Below are positions 36,571-47,003 of a DNA stretch of 64,000 nucleotides, piece after piece; within the stretch, counting starts at the first letter, position 1; each line of letters begins with the position of its first letter. Both the position numbers and the translations under genes were made by a program. Under the pieces are notes generated by a model, which made no database searches, was not told the origin of the DNA, and saw only the letters and a program-made list of their open reading frames with translations. Source of the stretch: Narthecium ossifragum (taxonomy: Eukaryota; Streptophyta; Magnoliopsida; Dioscoreales; Nartheciaceae); contig OY986965.1 in the NCBI GenBank assembly GCA_963920575.1, positions 11,980,290-12,044,289 of the forward strand, given 5' to 3'.

Positions 36571-37521
36571 GGACTCTTTCTAGGGTTTGAGGGGGACTTC
36601 TTGGACGTTTTTGGAGGCTCTTTTCAGGAGTTTTTCAAGAGGAAGAAGATGAAGACATCTCCATCCATGGCCGAGTAATCCGCGGGCATGGCGGACGGAT
36701 GATCTAGCGAGGACTAGGGCTTCTTCTCCAACAATGGTTCATAGTTTTTAATCTTTAATGTTAAACTCTTCTTATGTATTGGATCTTCACAGATTGCTTT
36801 GTGGTTAAACATTATTATAAATCCAGTCATGCTTCTTTTATGATATTGTGATCCCATAGTTATCTCCTTTGATTCTCCTATCGAGTCTCGTGAGACCTTT
36901 GCTATGCATTGCCCGTAGTGACAGCTGGTATTGTGTATTCTTAGAGATCTGGTTAGATAAGGTTGGGGTTCTATACCGTGAGATCTTTGCTATGCATTGC
37001 CGATTGTGAGAGTTGGTATTGTGTATTCTTAGAGATCCGGTTAGAGTTAGGGCTTTGTCCCGATGAACTTTTGCTGCGCGTTGCCTGTAGTGACAGCCGG
37101 TATCGTGTATTCTTAGGTTTGGTTGGATGAAGTTAGAACTATAAAAAAAGAAGAACCAATCATAGGAAGAGACATTTATATTTTATCAGATTCATAATTC
37201 TATATCTTCCGGTTAAGGCGATTGGGATGTGAATTCCTTAACTGAGTATCATATGAACCATTGAGAAGAGAAAAACCTAAATCCGAGTGAAGTGATTCCT
37301 GAAGCCTAGCCTCATTCAAATCCTGATTTCTTTCGTTAACTTTATCTTACTATTACATCTTCGATCTATTTTCTTAACTTTCATCGCTCTTGATTGTTTT
37401 CAATTCATTGTTATCTGTGTTTCTGGATCTTTCCTGCTTGTCTCTCTGTGGGATTCGACCTCTCTTATGCTGTACTGCACTGCGACCGCTGTGCGTGACA
37501 CATTTGAGCGACATTAAAAAT

Positions 37522-37539
37522 TGGCGCCGTTGCCGGGGA
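37522..37539 (+). other. Primer-binding site (tRNA-Asp)
   Basis: TGGCGCCGTTGCCGGGGA is complementary to the 3' end of plant tRNA-Asp and starts 6 nt after the LTR. This primer is typical of Athila/Tat gypsy elements. Confidence 0.9.
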
Positions 37540-37742
37540 GACGGTTCAGAAAAGCGCCAGAATCAACAGATCACGATGATTGAAAACATCGAAGGCGGTA
37601 ATTTTTTTTCCTTTTCTTTGGATTTTTATTTCTTTTTCCTTAGTTTTCTTTATTATCTTTTTAGTTTTATTTTGATTTTTCGTTTTATTTTTACTTGCTA
37701 AAAAAAACTGACACAAAAAAAAACTGAAAAAAAAAAGAAAAG

Positions 37743-39446
37743 ATGGAAAATGAATTATATCAAGACTATTTGAGATCATGTTCTATGAAGTCGAGAGATG
37801 GAATGTCTCAAACAACAGTTCGTAAGAAAAGTATATACGAATTGAGGTTGGAGAATAGAACGAGTCATGTTTCTGTCAATGAGTATCTTCCTACTTATAT
37901 GATTAACGCATTGAAAAGAAAGATTTCATCCTTTGCACAAAAGAATGATGAGACATTATGTGATGCATGGCAGCGATTTATCAGTTTAATAGCTTCATGC
38001 CCTCAACATGGTTATCCTAATTGGCGTTTAGTTAGCTATTTTTATTATGGATTAACTGAGCATGAACGTCAAATTCTTGAAACAAGATGCAGGGGTGAGT
38101 TTTTGCAGATTGATCCAGATGAAGCTTTGAAGCACTTGAATGAGCTTGTTGAGACAAATTTTACACAGACGATTCCGGAGCATTGGGATGATTATCGTGG
38201 TCATATCGATGTCAAACCCTACAAGCATCCCAATGTCACCTTAACGTCCAACAGCTATCTGCAACCCAATGAGCCTTTATACTCTTATCTTAGTGCTTAT
38301 GATGATTATGTGCATGATACTTATGTTGCTACTTCCCATGATGTGCATGTTGATGAGCCTAACACGTATGATGCATGTGTCGATGACTTTAGTGCTTGTG
38401 ATGCATACATCCATGATTTTAATGCTTATGGTGCACATGCTCAAGATGTTCATGTTGATGATGCATATTGTCATGACTATAGTGCTAGCGTGCATGTTCA
38501 AAATTATAGTCCTATTGATGCACAAGCTATTGATTTTAGTGTGTGTGATGCATATGCACAAGATTTTAGCGCTCCTACGCATGGTCATGATACTAACATT
38601 CACTATGCCTATGCTCATGATTCCAATGTTAGCAATGCACATGTTCATGCTTCTGATGCTGAAGATGCACATGTTTCTGCTCAGCTTTCTATGACAGAGA
38701 TTTTGGACTTACTTAAGGAGGCTAAAACAAAGCCTAATTTTGACTCTTTCCTTCTGCAGTTACTTATGAAGGACGAGGAGAAAGCACGCCAACTATGCGA
38801 GGTAATCACATCTTTTAGCGTGCACGAACTCGGATGGACACATCATATGGAAGAAGACGAAGTACTCCAGTACGGGCCGGCCAGCAATGAGGAAGATCTG
38901 GAAGACTTCCAAGACCACCAAGACCAGGTATTCGTTGAACTTCCATCGGCTGAATTTCAAGTCATTGCTTCTAAGCCGCGAGATATATTTTCAGTGTTTA
39001 TTTCATCTCCTTGGATAGTTAGAAAGAACATGACCTTGATAGATATTTTTAAACTTCGACGGATTTATTTCAGATTTTGTGATCTCACCATCCTTGACCA
39101 CGAGCATGATGGCATTATTGATAGGTCATTGGATGAGTCACAGACATTTGAGCACAATGATGACATTATTGATAGGTCATTGAATGAGTCATTGACACTT
39201 GAACATAATGATGATACATATTTCTATTTGAGAGATCTAGCTATCTTATTTATTTGTGTTAGAATGCAAAAGCTAGTTCTTCCACTTGTAATGTGCCACT
39301 TGGATTCACATGGTGAATTACCCTTGGTGATCCTACTAAGGTTAACCCTTCATGTCATGGCACTTACTGATTTTGCATATCATCGTGCTAGGGCACGGCC
39401 GCCAAGGGCGCGGTTAAAAATCCTTATTTTGTATATAGTAGTTTAG
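37743..39446 (+). CDS. Gag-like protein with His/Asp/Ala-rich repeat domain
   Basis: This intact 567-codon ORF is the only one in the element. Residues ~45-140 match the gypsy/Athila gag domain (FAQKNDETLCDAWQRFISLI, then PQHGYPNWRLVSYFYYGL, then LETRCRGEFLQ and DPDEALKHLNELVE). Residues ~165-310 are about twenty degenerate units of the type 'DAY-HD-(F/S)-A/V', rich in His, Asp, Ala and Tyr. A helical stretch (LDLLKEAKTKPNFDSFLLQLL) and an acidic part follow, with a short repeat 'DDIIDRSLNESLTLEHND'. No zinc knuckle and no protease DTG/DSG are visible. Gag should form particles and package the element RNA. The repeat domain could bind metal or be a spacer; that is speculation. Confidence 0.75.
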   Translation: MENELYQDYLRSCSMKSRDGMSQTTVRKKSIYELRLENRTSHVSVNEYLPTYMINALKRKISSFAQKNDETLCDAWQRFISLIASCPQHGYPNWRLVSYFYYGLTEHERQILETRCRGEFLQIDPDEALKHLNELVETNFTQTIPEHWDDYRGHIDVKPYKHPNVTLTSNSYLQPNEPLYSYLSAYDDYVHDTYVATSHDVHVDEPNTYDACVDDFSACDAYIHDFNAYGAHAQDVHVDDAYCHDYSASVHVQNYSPIDAQAIDFSVCDAYAQDFSAPTHGHDTNIHYAYAHDSNVSNAHVHASDAEDAHVSAQLSMTEILDLLKEAKTKPNFDSFLLQLLMKDEEKARQLCEVITSFSVHELGWTHHMEEDEVLQYGPASNEEDLEDFQDHQDQVFVELPSAEFQVIASKPRDIFSVFISSPWIVRKNMTLIDIFKLRRIYFRFCDLTILDHEHDGIIDRSLDESQTFEHNDDIIDRSLNESLTLEHNDDTYFYLRDLAILFICVRMQKLVLPLVMCHLDSHGELPLVILLRLTLHVMALTDFAYHRARARPPRARLKILILYIVV

Positions 39447-40686
39447 CTTGCTCGATTTGCTTTCTTGTATGCTTGAGAATGCTTGAGTTATTTTTATATT
39501 GTGTGCTTGCATGTTTGCTTTTGTTTTCGGTTGTTTTGCTTTTGTTTTTAGGTGCTCGAGCAGTCCCTGCCTTCCGTTGGAGATTTTGGCCAGCCATCAT
39601 TGGGATGAAGATTTCGGCCACCATGAGGAGCCTTGAGGAGATATTTGCTTAATCTGTCAGGTGGCCTCGCTCTTATTTCGATTTCCTATTTGTATTTATG
39701 CTATATATGAAAATTAAGCCAACACCCTTCTGCTTATTTTCATGATTAGCACACATTGAGGACAATGTGAATTTCAAGTTGGGGGGTGTAGGCATGCATG
39801 ACCTTATGCATGCTACCTTATTGAGTTTAATAGTGTTGAATTGATTATGTTACTAGAAATTGTACATGAGCTGAAATTTTTATGCTTATTATGCATGCTG
39901 CTTTCATATGGATTGACCAATACATTGATTGCATGCGTGATAACCTGAAAGTATAACATCATGTGATCCACACACGAACACTTTATGTGCAGTGGTAATT
40001 ATACTCACTAGAGGAATGAGCATGCTATTGTTAATCTAGACCATGATTTCAGCATTAGCTAGTGTTGAGTATTGCATGGAGAAAAAAAAAAAGGAGAAAA
40101 AGTTCTGGAGCTTGATAAAGCTGTGCCTAAACAACTAGTAGGTGATCTACTGAGTAACCGGGTGTTCTTGCCTCAGGAAGCAGGGAGCTCGAGTAAAAAG
40201 GTAGAACTACTGAAAAAAAAAAACTATTAAGTGTTTTGCTAAGTAACCGGGTCTCTGCGCCTCAAGAAGCGGAGAGTGCTCGCGTAAAAAGGCAAAGTGT
40301 CTGATAGTTGAAAAGAAAAAAAAAAGACAAAGAAAGAGCATGCTATACTTAAAGTGCGAGGGTTGGATGATTGGTCATGAAGATAGTAGTGTGTTTGGAC
40401 TAATGGTGGGTAGAAGTTGCCTCTGCACGTAACATTTATTTGTCATGTCATATGTGTTCTTCTGGATGGTAATTAGCATGTTTGATGTGTAGAAGTTGAT
40501 TTCATGTGTTGGTAGTATGTGTATGAGTATAAGAAGTTCCCATGCTCTGTACTGCATAAAACACTATCGACTTGATAAGGTAGAATTTTTATCATGCATG
40601 TCTACATCCTTGAACCGTTAGTGTGCTTAATTATATTCTATGCGCTTTGAATTGCTAGAGACTAGCAATAAGCTGGTTGGGGGGTG
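39447..40686 (+). other. 3' non-coding region of the gag-only element with two purine tracts
   Basis: AAGTTGGGGGGTG near 39778 and GGTTGGGGGGTG ending at 40686 are near-identical; the second directly precedes the 3' LTR and is the functional polypurine tract. Two variants of a ~90-bp phrase containing AGTAACCGGGT and CCTCAAGAAGC-GAG (about 40150 and 40240) are present, a feature seen in Athila/Tat 3' regions. Confidence 0.7.
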
Positions 40687-42345
40687 TGATGAGTGCATGA
40701 AAGTGCACTCTGAACAACCTTATAACCATCTCAATTGCTAGATTATTATCCTTAATCAGCATCTTTATTACTATTTTTATATCTATATGTTGCTTCACAT
40801 GGTTGTTTGGAAAATACAGGAAATTGGAGCTAAAAGAAGCTGAAAAGAGTATATGGATCAACTTCAAAAATTAATCTGTATCTGCTCATGAAGAACCAGA
40901 TGATCTGCCATATATTGTTGGAAAGCTCTTGAAGTCTAGATTCTGTATAACTTTACGGTTCGTGATTCCGAGTTTCCTAGAGGAAGTTACGGCAATTTTA
41001 GTACCAATGGCGCAGTCTGAAGGGCAGAACCGAAAATAAGCTGGAAGTCCGAGCGATCCGCCGATCGATCGGACCACGCAGAAACGTGACAGAACATGTG
41101 TTTTTCAGCCATAATGCATCCGATCGATCCCTCCATCGCTCCTATGGGGTCCGATCGATCCGACACCAATGGTCCGATCGATCGGACTCTGAAAAAACCA
41201 AAATCAGCGGATTTTAACGCATCCGATCGATCCAGCGCCCATATTTCGATCGATCGGACTCGGGCGTACATAGAAGTTGAAGATTTTAATGAGACCGATC
41301 GATCCAACATCCCGAGGAGGATCGATCGGACGTTCCCAGTGAATTAAATCAACGGTTTAGATCAAATCCGTTGATGGAGAGACTTTGGGGCTATAAATAG
41401 GACTCTTTCTAGGGTTTGAGGGGGACTTCTTGGACGTTTTTGGAGGCTCTTTTCAGGAGTTTTTCAAGAGGAAGAAGATGAAGACATCTCCATCCATGGC
41501 CGAGTAATCCGCGGGCATGGCGGACGGATGATCTAGCGAGGACTAGGGCTTCTTCTCCAACAATGGTTCATAGTTTTTAATCTTTAATGTTAAACTCTTC
41601 TTATGTATTGGATCTTCACAGATTGCTTTGTGGTTAAACATTATTATAAATCCAGTCATGCTTCTTTTATGATATTGTGATCCCATAGTTATCTCCTTTG
41701 ATTCTCCTATCGAGTCTCGTGAGACCTTTGCTATGCATTGCCCGTAGTGACAGCTGGTATTGTGTATTCTTAGGGATCTGGTTAGATAAGGTTGGGGTTC
41801 TATACCGTGAGATCTTTGCTATGCATTGCCGATTGTGAGAGTTGGTATTGTGTATTCTTAGAGATCCGGTTAGAGTTAGGGCTTTGTCCCGATGAACTTT
41901 TGCTGCGCGTTGCCTGTAGTGACAGCCGGTATCGTGTATTCTTAGGTTTGGTTGGATGAAGTTAGAACTATAAAAAAAGAAGAACCAATCATAGGAAGAG
42001 ACATTTATATTTTATCATATTCATAATTCTATATCTTCCGGTTAAGGCGATTGGGATGTGAATCCCTTAACTGAGTATCATATGAACCATTGAGAAGAGA
42101 AGAACCTAAATCCGAGTGAAGTGATTCCTGAAGCCTAGCCTCATTCAAATCCTGATTTCTTTCGTTAACTTTATCTTACCATTACATCTTCGATCTATTT
42201 TCTTAACTTTCATCGCTCTTAATTGTTTTCAATTCATTGTTATCTGTGTTTCTGGATCTTTCCTGCTTGTCTCTCTGTGGGATTCGACCTCTCTTATGCT
42301 GTACTGCACTGCGACCGCTGTGCATGACACATTTGAGCGACATCA
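40687..42345 (+). repeat. 3' LTR of the gag-only element
   Basis: 1659 bp, the same length as the 5' LTR, ending GACATCA before the target duplication GGAGA. GATCGATC array at 41063-41327; TATA box at 41392-41399. Confidence 0.95.
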
Positions 42346-42454
42346 GGAGATGTGGCTGGTTGGGGGATCAACGAATAGGGGGCGCGGGAACTTGGCTCAC
42401 GAGGCGGGAACTAACCCGGTTCGTGGTCTGGTCAGCCGACTCGACCGGTCCGCC

Positions 42455-42616
42455 CCGGTTCGCTCGGGCCGCCGTTAGACCGGCAGACGGCAGGTGGACG
42501 GAGGCATCAATTAAAAATGGTTCGAGAAACATAGGTATTCAATGTTTACTTTTGAAAAGACGGGTATCACATAAAAATTTGCCTGAAAACCCAGGTACCA
42601 AACGCATACTTTACCC
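42455..42616 (-). repeat. Right terminal inverted repeat of the MULE
   Basis: It ends CGCATACTTTACCC and is followed at once by the 10-bp target duplication ATGAGAATAA (42617-42626). Confidence 0.9.
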
Positions 42617-43950
42617 ATGAGAATAAGCTAGCGATTGGACTCGTAATCCTCCCACATTCGTTCCGCGATATGTTCACGGATAGCGAGCCATACACTTTGC
42701 TCTTCAGCTCCCTGATAGTACGTGGTTGGGTAATCCCTGGTTCATCAACTACGGGTATATTGACATTCATTAACGGGTCTTCATGATTCTTACTCAGAAT
42801 GAAGTTGTGAAGAATACAACATGTGTGCACAGGATCAACTTACGTCTTAAATGGGAAGATTGAACCGATTCTTAAGAAGGCCAAAAGCTCACTCAATCTT
42901 AGATCTAAGAGATGAATGTCGAAGAATGAACAGTCCGAGCTTCGTGCGAGGACCATTGTTGGTTGAAAACTCTTTCAAATGATATCTCCCACCCATGTAC
43001 AGGGTGATGAAGCCAGGGGTCGTAGGGTATTCCGCGTCTACGAGATAGTACTTGCGTATATGGTGAAAGATTAAAAATATAACGTCAATGTGTGATGTAG
43101 ATGTTATCTTTCGAGATGTTAATCTACCATGGAATATGATCATATACCTTCGATTGTCTTTAATCTACTATGTGGTGGGCGTTGTCACGCCCCGACCCAG
43201 AAACCTATCCGATTCGCTGCGTGAGGGTTCCTACTACTATTCGCATCAAATCTGGCACGATACATGATTCTATTGATTAAATATCAGAGTTGTACAGTTT
43301 AGACATCAGATACAAATCTATTCCAAAATTACTCAAAGGGGGAAATTATACATTTAACAAATCCTCGAAGGATGTCTATATATAAGAAAATCTGAGGAAA
43401 GTACAACTGGTATCCCATAGTAACCTTAAGTGCATCCGGAAGTCATCGCGCCGCCAAGAGCTAGTCCAGCCAGAACTGCAAAGGATGAGCTGGCGTCTGC
43501 ACCTGCAACACGCAACCCGGGTAGGAGTGAGCAACAAAGCTTAGTAGGGTTATACTCCATGTCACACTGAAAGGGAGGAAAACAACATCCATGTCGTTTC
43601 TCGGCCTAAGTCTAAAGGATGCCAAGGGGTCCTATAACCCCTATCGATTCCCCAAGGGATCCTACTCTTCTCAACCAACCACGCTGGGAACACCAACCAA
43701 ACACACTGGGAGGAAACATGAACCAGAACCAGTACGAACACCCTTTATCCAGCAAGAAACCACTGCTTGGGGACACACGTTGATAAGACGTGAAAAGTGC
43801 ATAAATCACCCTTTCAACTTGGCCTTGTTAATCTCCGAGTAAGGCCATACTGATGATTATTGCCCCATGACAGGTACAAGAGCCCTCAACGAGGATTGGA
43901 TCAAGTTCCGAGCTTAAACGAAGTCATTCGGACCAGTTTAGTATGAAGAA

Positions 43951-44319
43951 GATCGATCATTTATTGAAGAGGATCGATCCTTTGAAGTACATTAAGAAGA
44001 AATCCAGTCGGGACAACAAGGATCGATCCTCTATCATGAGAAGATCGATCCCTTATGCGCATTTTTCAGTTATAGAGCGCAAGTTCTAAAGGATCGATCT
44101 TTCAATAGGGAATGATCGATCTTCCCATAGGGAATGATCGATCTTTCGCGTGCATTTTTCAGTGACAGAACGCAACATTTTCGAGGATCGATCTCCATCT
44201 ACTAGAGGATCGATCTTCATCGGGGCGCAGCAAGAACTCAAGAGCAAAGATCGATCCTCCTATAGATGAGGATCGATCTTCCACGGGACCAGCGATCACA
44301 CGGAAGAGGAAGATCGATC
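43951..44319. repeat. GATCGATC palindrome array (interrupted by the nested LTR)
   Basis: About twelve GATCGATC cores lie 25-40 bp apart. The nested LTR splits the array; its last copy is at 46923-46930, 66 bp before the TATA box, so the original array ran continuously up to the promoter. Confidence 0.85.
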
Positions 44320-44325
44320 CTCTAC

Positions 44326-46910
44326 TGTCACACCCCGACCCAGAAAACCCATCTAGGACGGGGCGTGAGGGTCCTAACACTATTCATCATCGACCGGCAC
44401 AGTACAAGCGGAAAGGATAGACAATTTAAACAAAAGTATTCCAGAGGCTAAGCAGATTTAATCATAATATAACATCAAGTCTGAGCTTCAAAATACATAT
44501 TTATACCAAATCCCAAAAGATCTCCAAATGGTTACAACATATTATATACAAAAAAATACAACAGTTACATCCTCCAACAAAACCTCAGACGCCTCTGGAT
44601 GTACCTGCGCCGCCAAAAACTGAACCAGTCGGCTCCACCGAAGAAGGACCGCCGCCTGCACCTGCAAACGCAACCCGGGTAGGAATGAGCAAAAAGCCCA
44701 GTAGGGTTCTACTCTACGGCACACTGAAGGGAGGAAAACAACAACAGTGTTGTCCCCCAGCCTAAGTCTAAAGGATGCCACGGGTCCCATAACCCACCGA
44801 TGTCCCAAGGGTTCATGTCATGAAACCTCTCTCCTGAACATGTTACCAGGAGGACCACGGAAACAGTAACATGCAGGCTCTAGCCCTTACCCAGCAGGGA
44901 TACCACTGCCTGGGGACCACGTCGGGAACTCCTCGGTTGCATCCCTAGCACTTGGCCTAGGAAGACAACACGACCTCTAAACCTCAAACAAAGATTCAAG
45001 CCGACTATCGCAATCCTCAATCATCAGAGATTCAGATCGACAATCACACCCTAATCCTGACTACCCAGCCACGGTCCTAAGGCTAGATCCGAGCTACCCG
45101 AGAGCCTCGGATCGGCGACCCAAGACATCGCCCGCCTAACCTCAAATGCCTCTAATGCATACAATGCATGAGCTTAAGCAAGCATCTAATCCTAGATGTC
45201 TCTATATGTCACGTCAACAGTTATAAGTTCAACAAATATACAATAGCCCTCGGCACTCGCCGGCAAGAGGCTAAGGTTCCACAATTCCTCATTAGCTAGC
45301 ACTCATAGCTAGCTAATGGTTAAGTAAATAACCAGACATTTAATTTCTATCAAACTTGAATTAAATGCAAACACAACCATAAGTTTGCTAAAAAGGGGAG
45401 AAACTCGGATCAAATCTCAAACCCAAATGAAAACCCTTTGAAAACTTCATCAAATCCATCTATAAACCTTCCAACACGTTTAAGACTCAATCAAGGTTGA
45501 AAGCCATTCAAGAAGAACCAAAGAACACTGTTCAAAGGGTCACGGACGATGCCACGGTCGATCCGTGGATCGACCGTGAGGCCACGGACGATGCCACGGT
45601 CGATCCGTGCATCGACCGTGAGGCCACGGTCGATCCGTGGATCGACCGTGAGGCCCACAGGAAGAAAACCAAGGGCGACGGTCGATCCAACCATCGACCC
45701 TGAACAGCCCAAAACCAACCAGAGCCTGACGGTCGATGCGACGGTCGATCCGACGGTCGACCGTCAGGTAAATGGCGAAAAAGCTAAGGTCCCACGGTCG
45801 ATCGATCCATCGACCCTGGGAACCCAAAATCTCAACAGAGCCCGACGGTCGATGCGACGGTCGATCCGATGGTCGACCGTCAGGCCCAAAGCAAACATAC
45901 TAAAGCTGGACGGTCGATACATCGATCGACCATCGAGCCTGACGGTCGATGCACCGATCGACCGTCGAGCTCAAAACGCAGTATTACGGAAATCCATTTT
46001 CTAAGATTTGAAGGATCAAAACATGTTAGAATACAATCAAACTTTGCAAGCAAGTGTATTTTGAAGTGAGGGATCTAATGATGCAAAGAAATCCATATTT
46101 GGACGGTTAAATCCCATTTTAGGTCGGAAAACCAAAACCGATGAAACTTCGACAATACGGAAAAATGAACCGTTACGATACCAGAATTTGCAAAGCAAGA
46201 ATACAAGGAATGACCTACATTGCACACCAGGAACTACAAGCATTCTAACATGGCATTCACAGCACAACCATAAACATCCTAGCCTAGTAGAACCCGATCC
46301 AAGGATCGAGGTAGAAACACCTACCTCAACAGCAAAGAAGCTCTCCACGCGTCCAGCCAACCTTGCCACGAAAATCCTCTGCTCAAAGCCCAGCCTTCCA
46401 AGGTCTACCCAGCCGGAGGAGAAGGGAGAAGGGAGAAGAAGGGGAAAACTTGGCTGGAGAAGAGAAGGAAGAAGAACCAGGGAAAAGAAGGAAGGAAGGG
46501 AGAGAAGAAGAGAGGGGGAAAAGAGAAACCGGGTAGGTTGGAGCCAACTGCTCCAACCACCCCTAGTCATCAGGCCCTTAACGGGCCAGGCCCACTAACG
46601 GGCCAGGCCCACTAACGGGCCAGCAGCCCAACTAACGGGTCGAAAGCCCGTTCGACCCGCTCACGAGCCCGAGCTGGGATCTTCCGATCCCAGGCCCACC
46701 TAACCATCCTAAACAACCACATACAACAATCCAAGGCCGTGGGTGCAACGCGGGTGTGAAACCGACCACCAGGGGGCATATTTACCAAAATGCCCCTGGG
46801 GTCCAAACCGCCACACGATCGCCCGATCGTGCCCGACGCGGAACCAAACCAATAGGAAACCGGCTCTCGACCCACGTGGTCGAGCCAGGTCCGAGGGACG
46901 GGCCCTCACA
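44326..46910 (-). mobile_element. Solo LTR of the Tekay/Del-like gypsy family, innermost insertion
   Basis: TCTAC flanks both sides (44321-44325 and 46911-46915). The ends are TGTCACACCCCGACCC and GGGCCCTCACA on plus. 2585 bp without coding content; it shares the GGTAGGAATGAGCAA and CCTCGGCACTCGCCGGCAAG-type landmarks with the other members. Instead of GATCGATC it carries a GGTCGATCC-type array (45541-45968). Confidence 0.85.
45541..45968. repeat. ACGGTCGATCCGTGGATCGACCGT-type hairpin array
   Basis: At least eight units occur of the form CGGTCGAT-N-CGATCGACCGTC. Each is a 20-24 bp inverted repeat able to form a perfect or near-perfect hairpin. It occupies the same LTR region as the GATCGATC arrays of sister LTRs but has a different sequence. 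Confidence 0.8.
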
Positions 46911-46995
46911 TCTACCCTATAAGGATCGATCCTTTTGTGCCAGCCGAGCAAAATCAATGGTCTAGATCTAATCCGAGTGGGGGAGGCTTGTTTAC

Positions 46996-47003
46996 TATAA
47001 ATA
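46996..47003 (+). promoter_or_regulatory. LTR TATA box
   Basis: TATAAATA in the context TTTACTATAAATAAACCCC. Distance and context parallel 36563-36570 and 8975-8982. Confidence 0.6.

Larger units (their letters stand above)
35858..37516 (+). repeat. 5' LTR of the gag-only element
   Basis: It starts TGATGAGTGCATG; the last five bases are CATTA, one change from CATCA in the 3' copy. It contains a GATCGATC array (36234-36498), a TATA box (36563-36570), and downstream three variants of 'TTGCTATGCATTGCC...GTGTATTCTTAG', a short tandem motif. Confidence 0.95.
35858..42345 (+). mobile_element. Complete gag-only LTR retrotransposon (Athila/Tat-like, non-autonomous)
   Basis: Two 1659-bp LTRs (35858-37516 and 40687-42345) have ends TGATG ... 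CATCA. GGAGA is duplicated at 35853-35857 and 42346-42350. A tRNA-Asp primer site follows the 5' LTR and a G-rich purine tract precedes the 3' LTR. By eye the LTRs differ at roughly 20 positions (~1.3%), making this one of the youngest insertions here. The 3.17-kb internal region has one long intact ORF with a gag domain, and no protease, RT, RNase H or integrase, so it must rely on a partner element. Confidence 0.95.
26864..42616 (-). mobile_element. Autonomous-type MULE (Mutator-like), interrupted by two LTR insertions
   Basis: Inverted ends of about 162 bp (26864-27025 and 42455-42616) share nearly every base, e.g. AAAGTATGCGTTTGGTACC. ATGAGAATAA is duplicated outside both ends (26854-26863 and 42617-42626), fitting the 9-11 bp MULE target duplication. 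Without the solo LTR (29060-31463) and the gag-only element (35858-42345) the MULE would be about 6.8 kb. It carries a MuDR-type transposase (minus) and a convergent GRF-zinc-finger gene (plus). It inserted between the two Harbinger genes, one base beyond the stop codon of the DDE gene. Confidence 0.9.

Noticed and set aside
38269..38694. 141-codon Met/Leu-rich ORF inside the gag-like gene
   Set aside because: Out-of-frame shadow of the DAY-HD repeat region; hydrophobic composition is a by-product of the repeated GATGCACAT codons.
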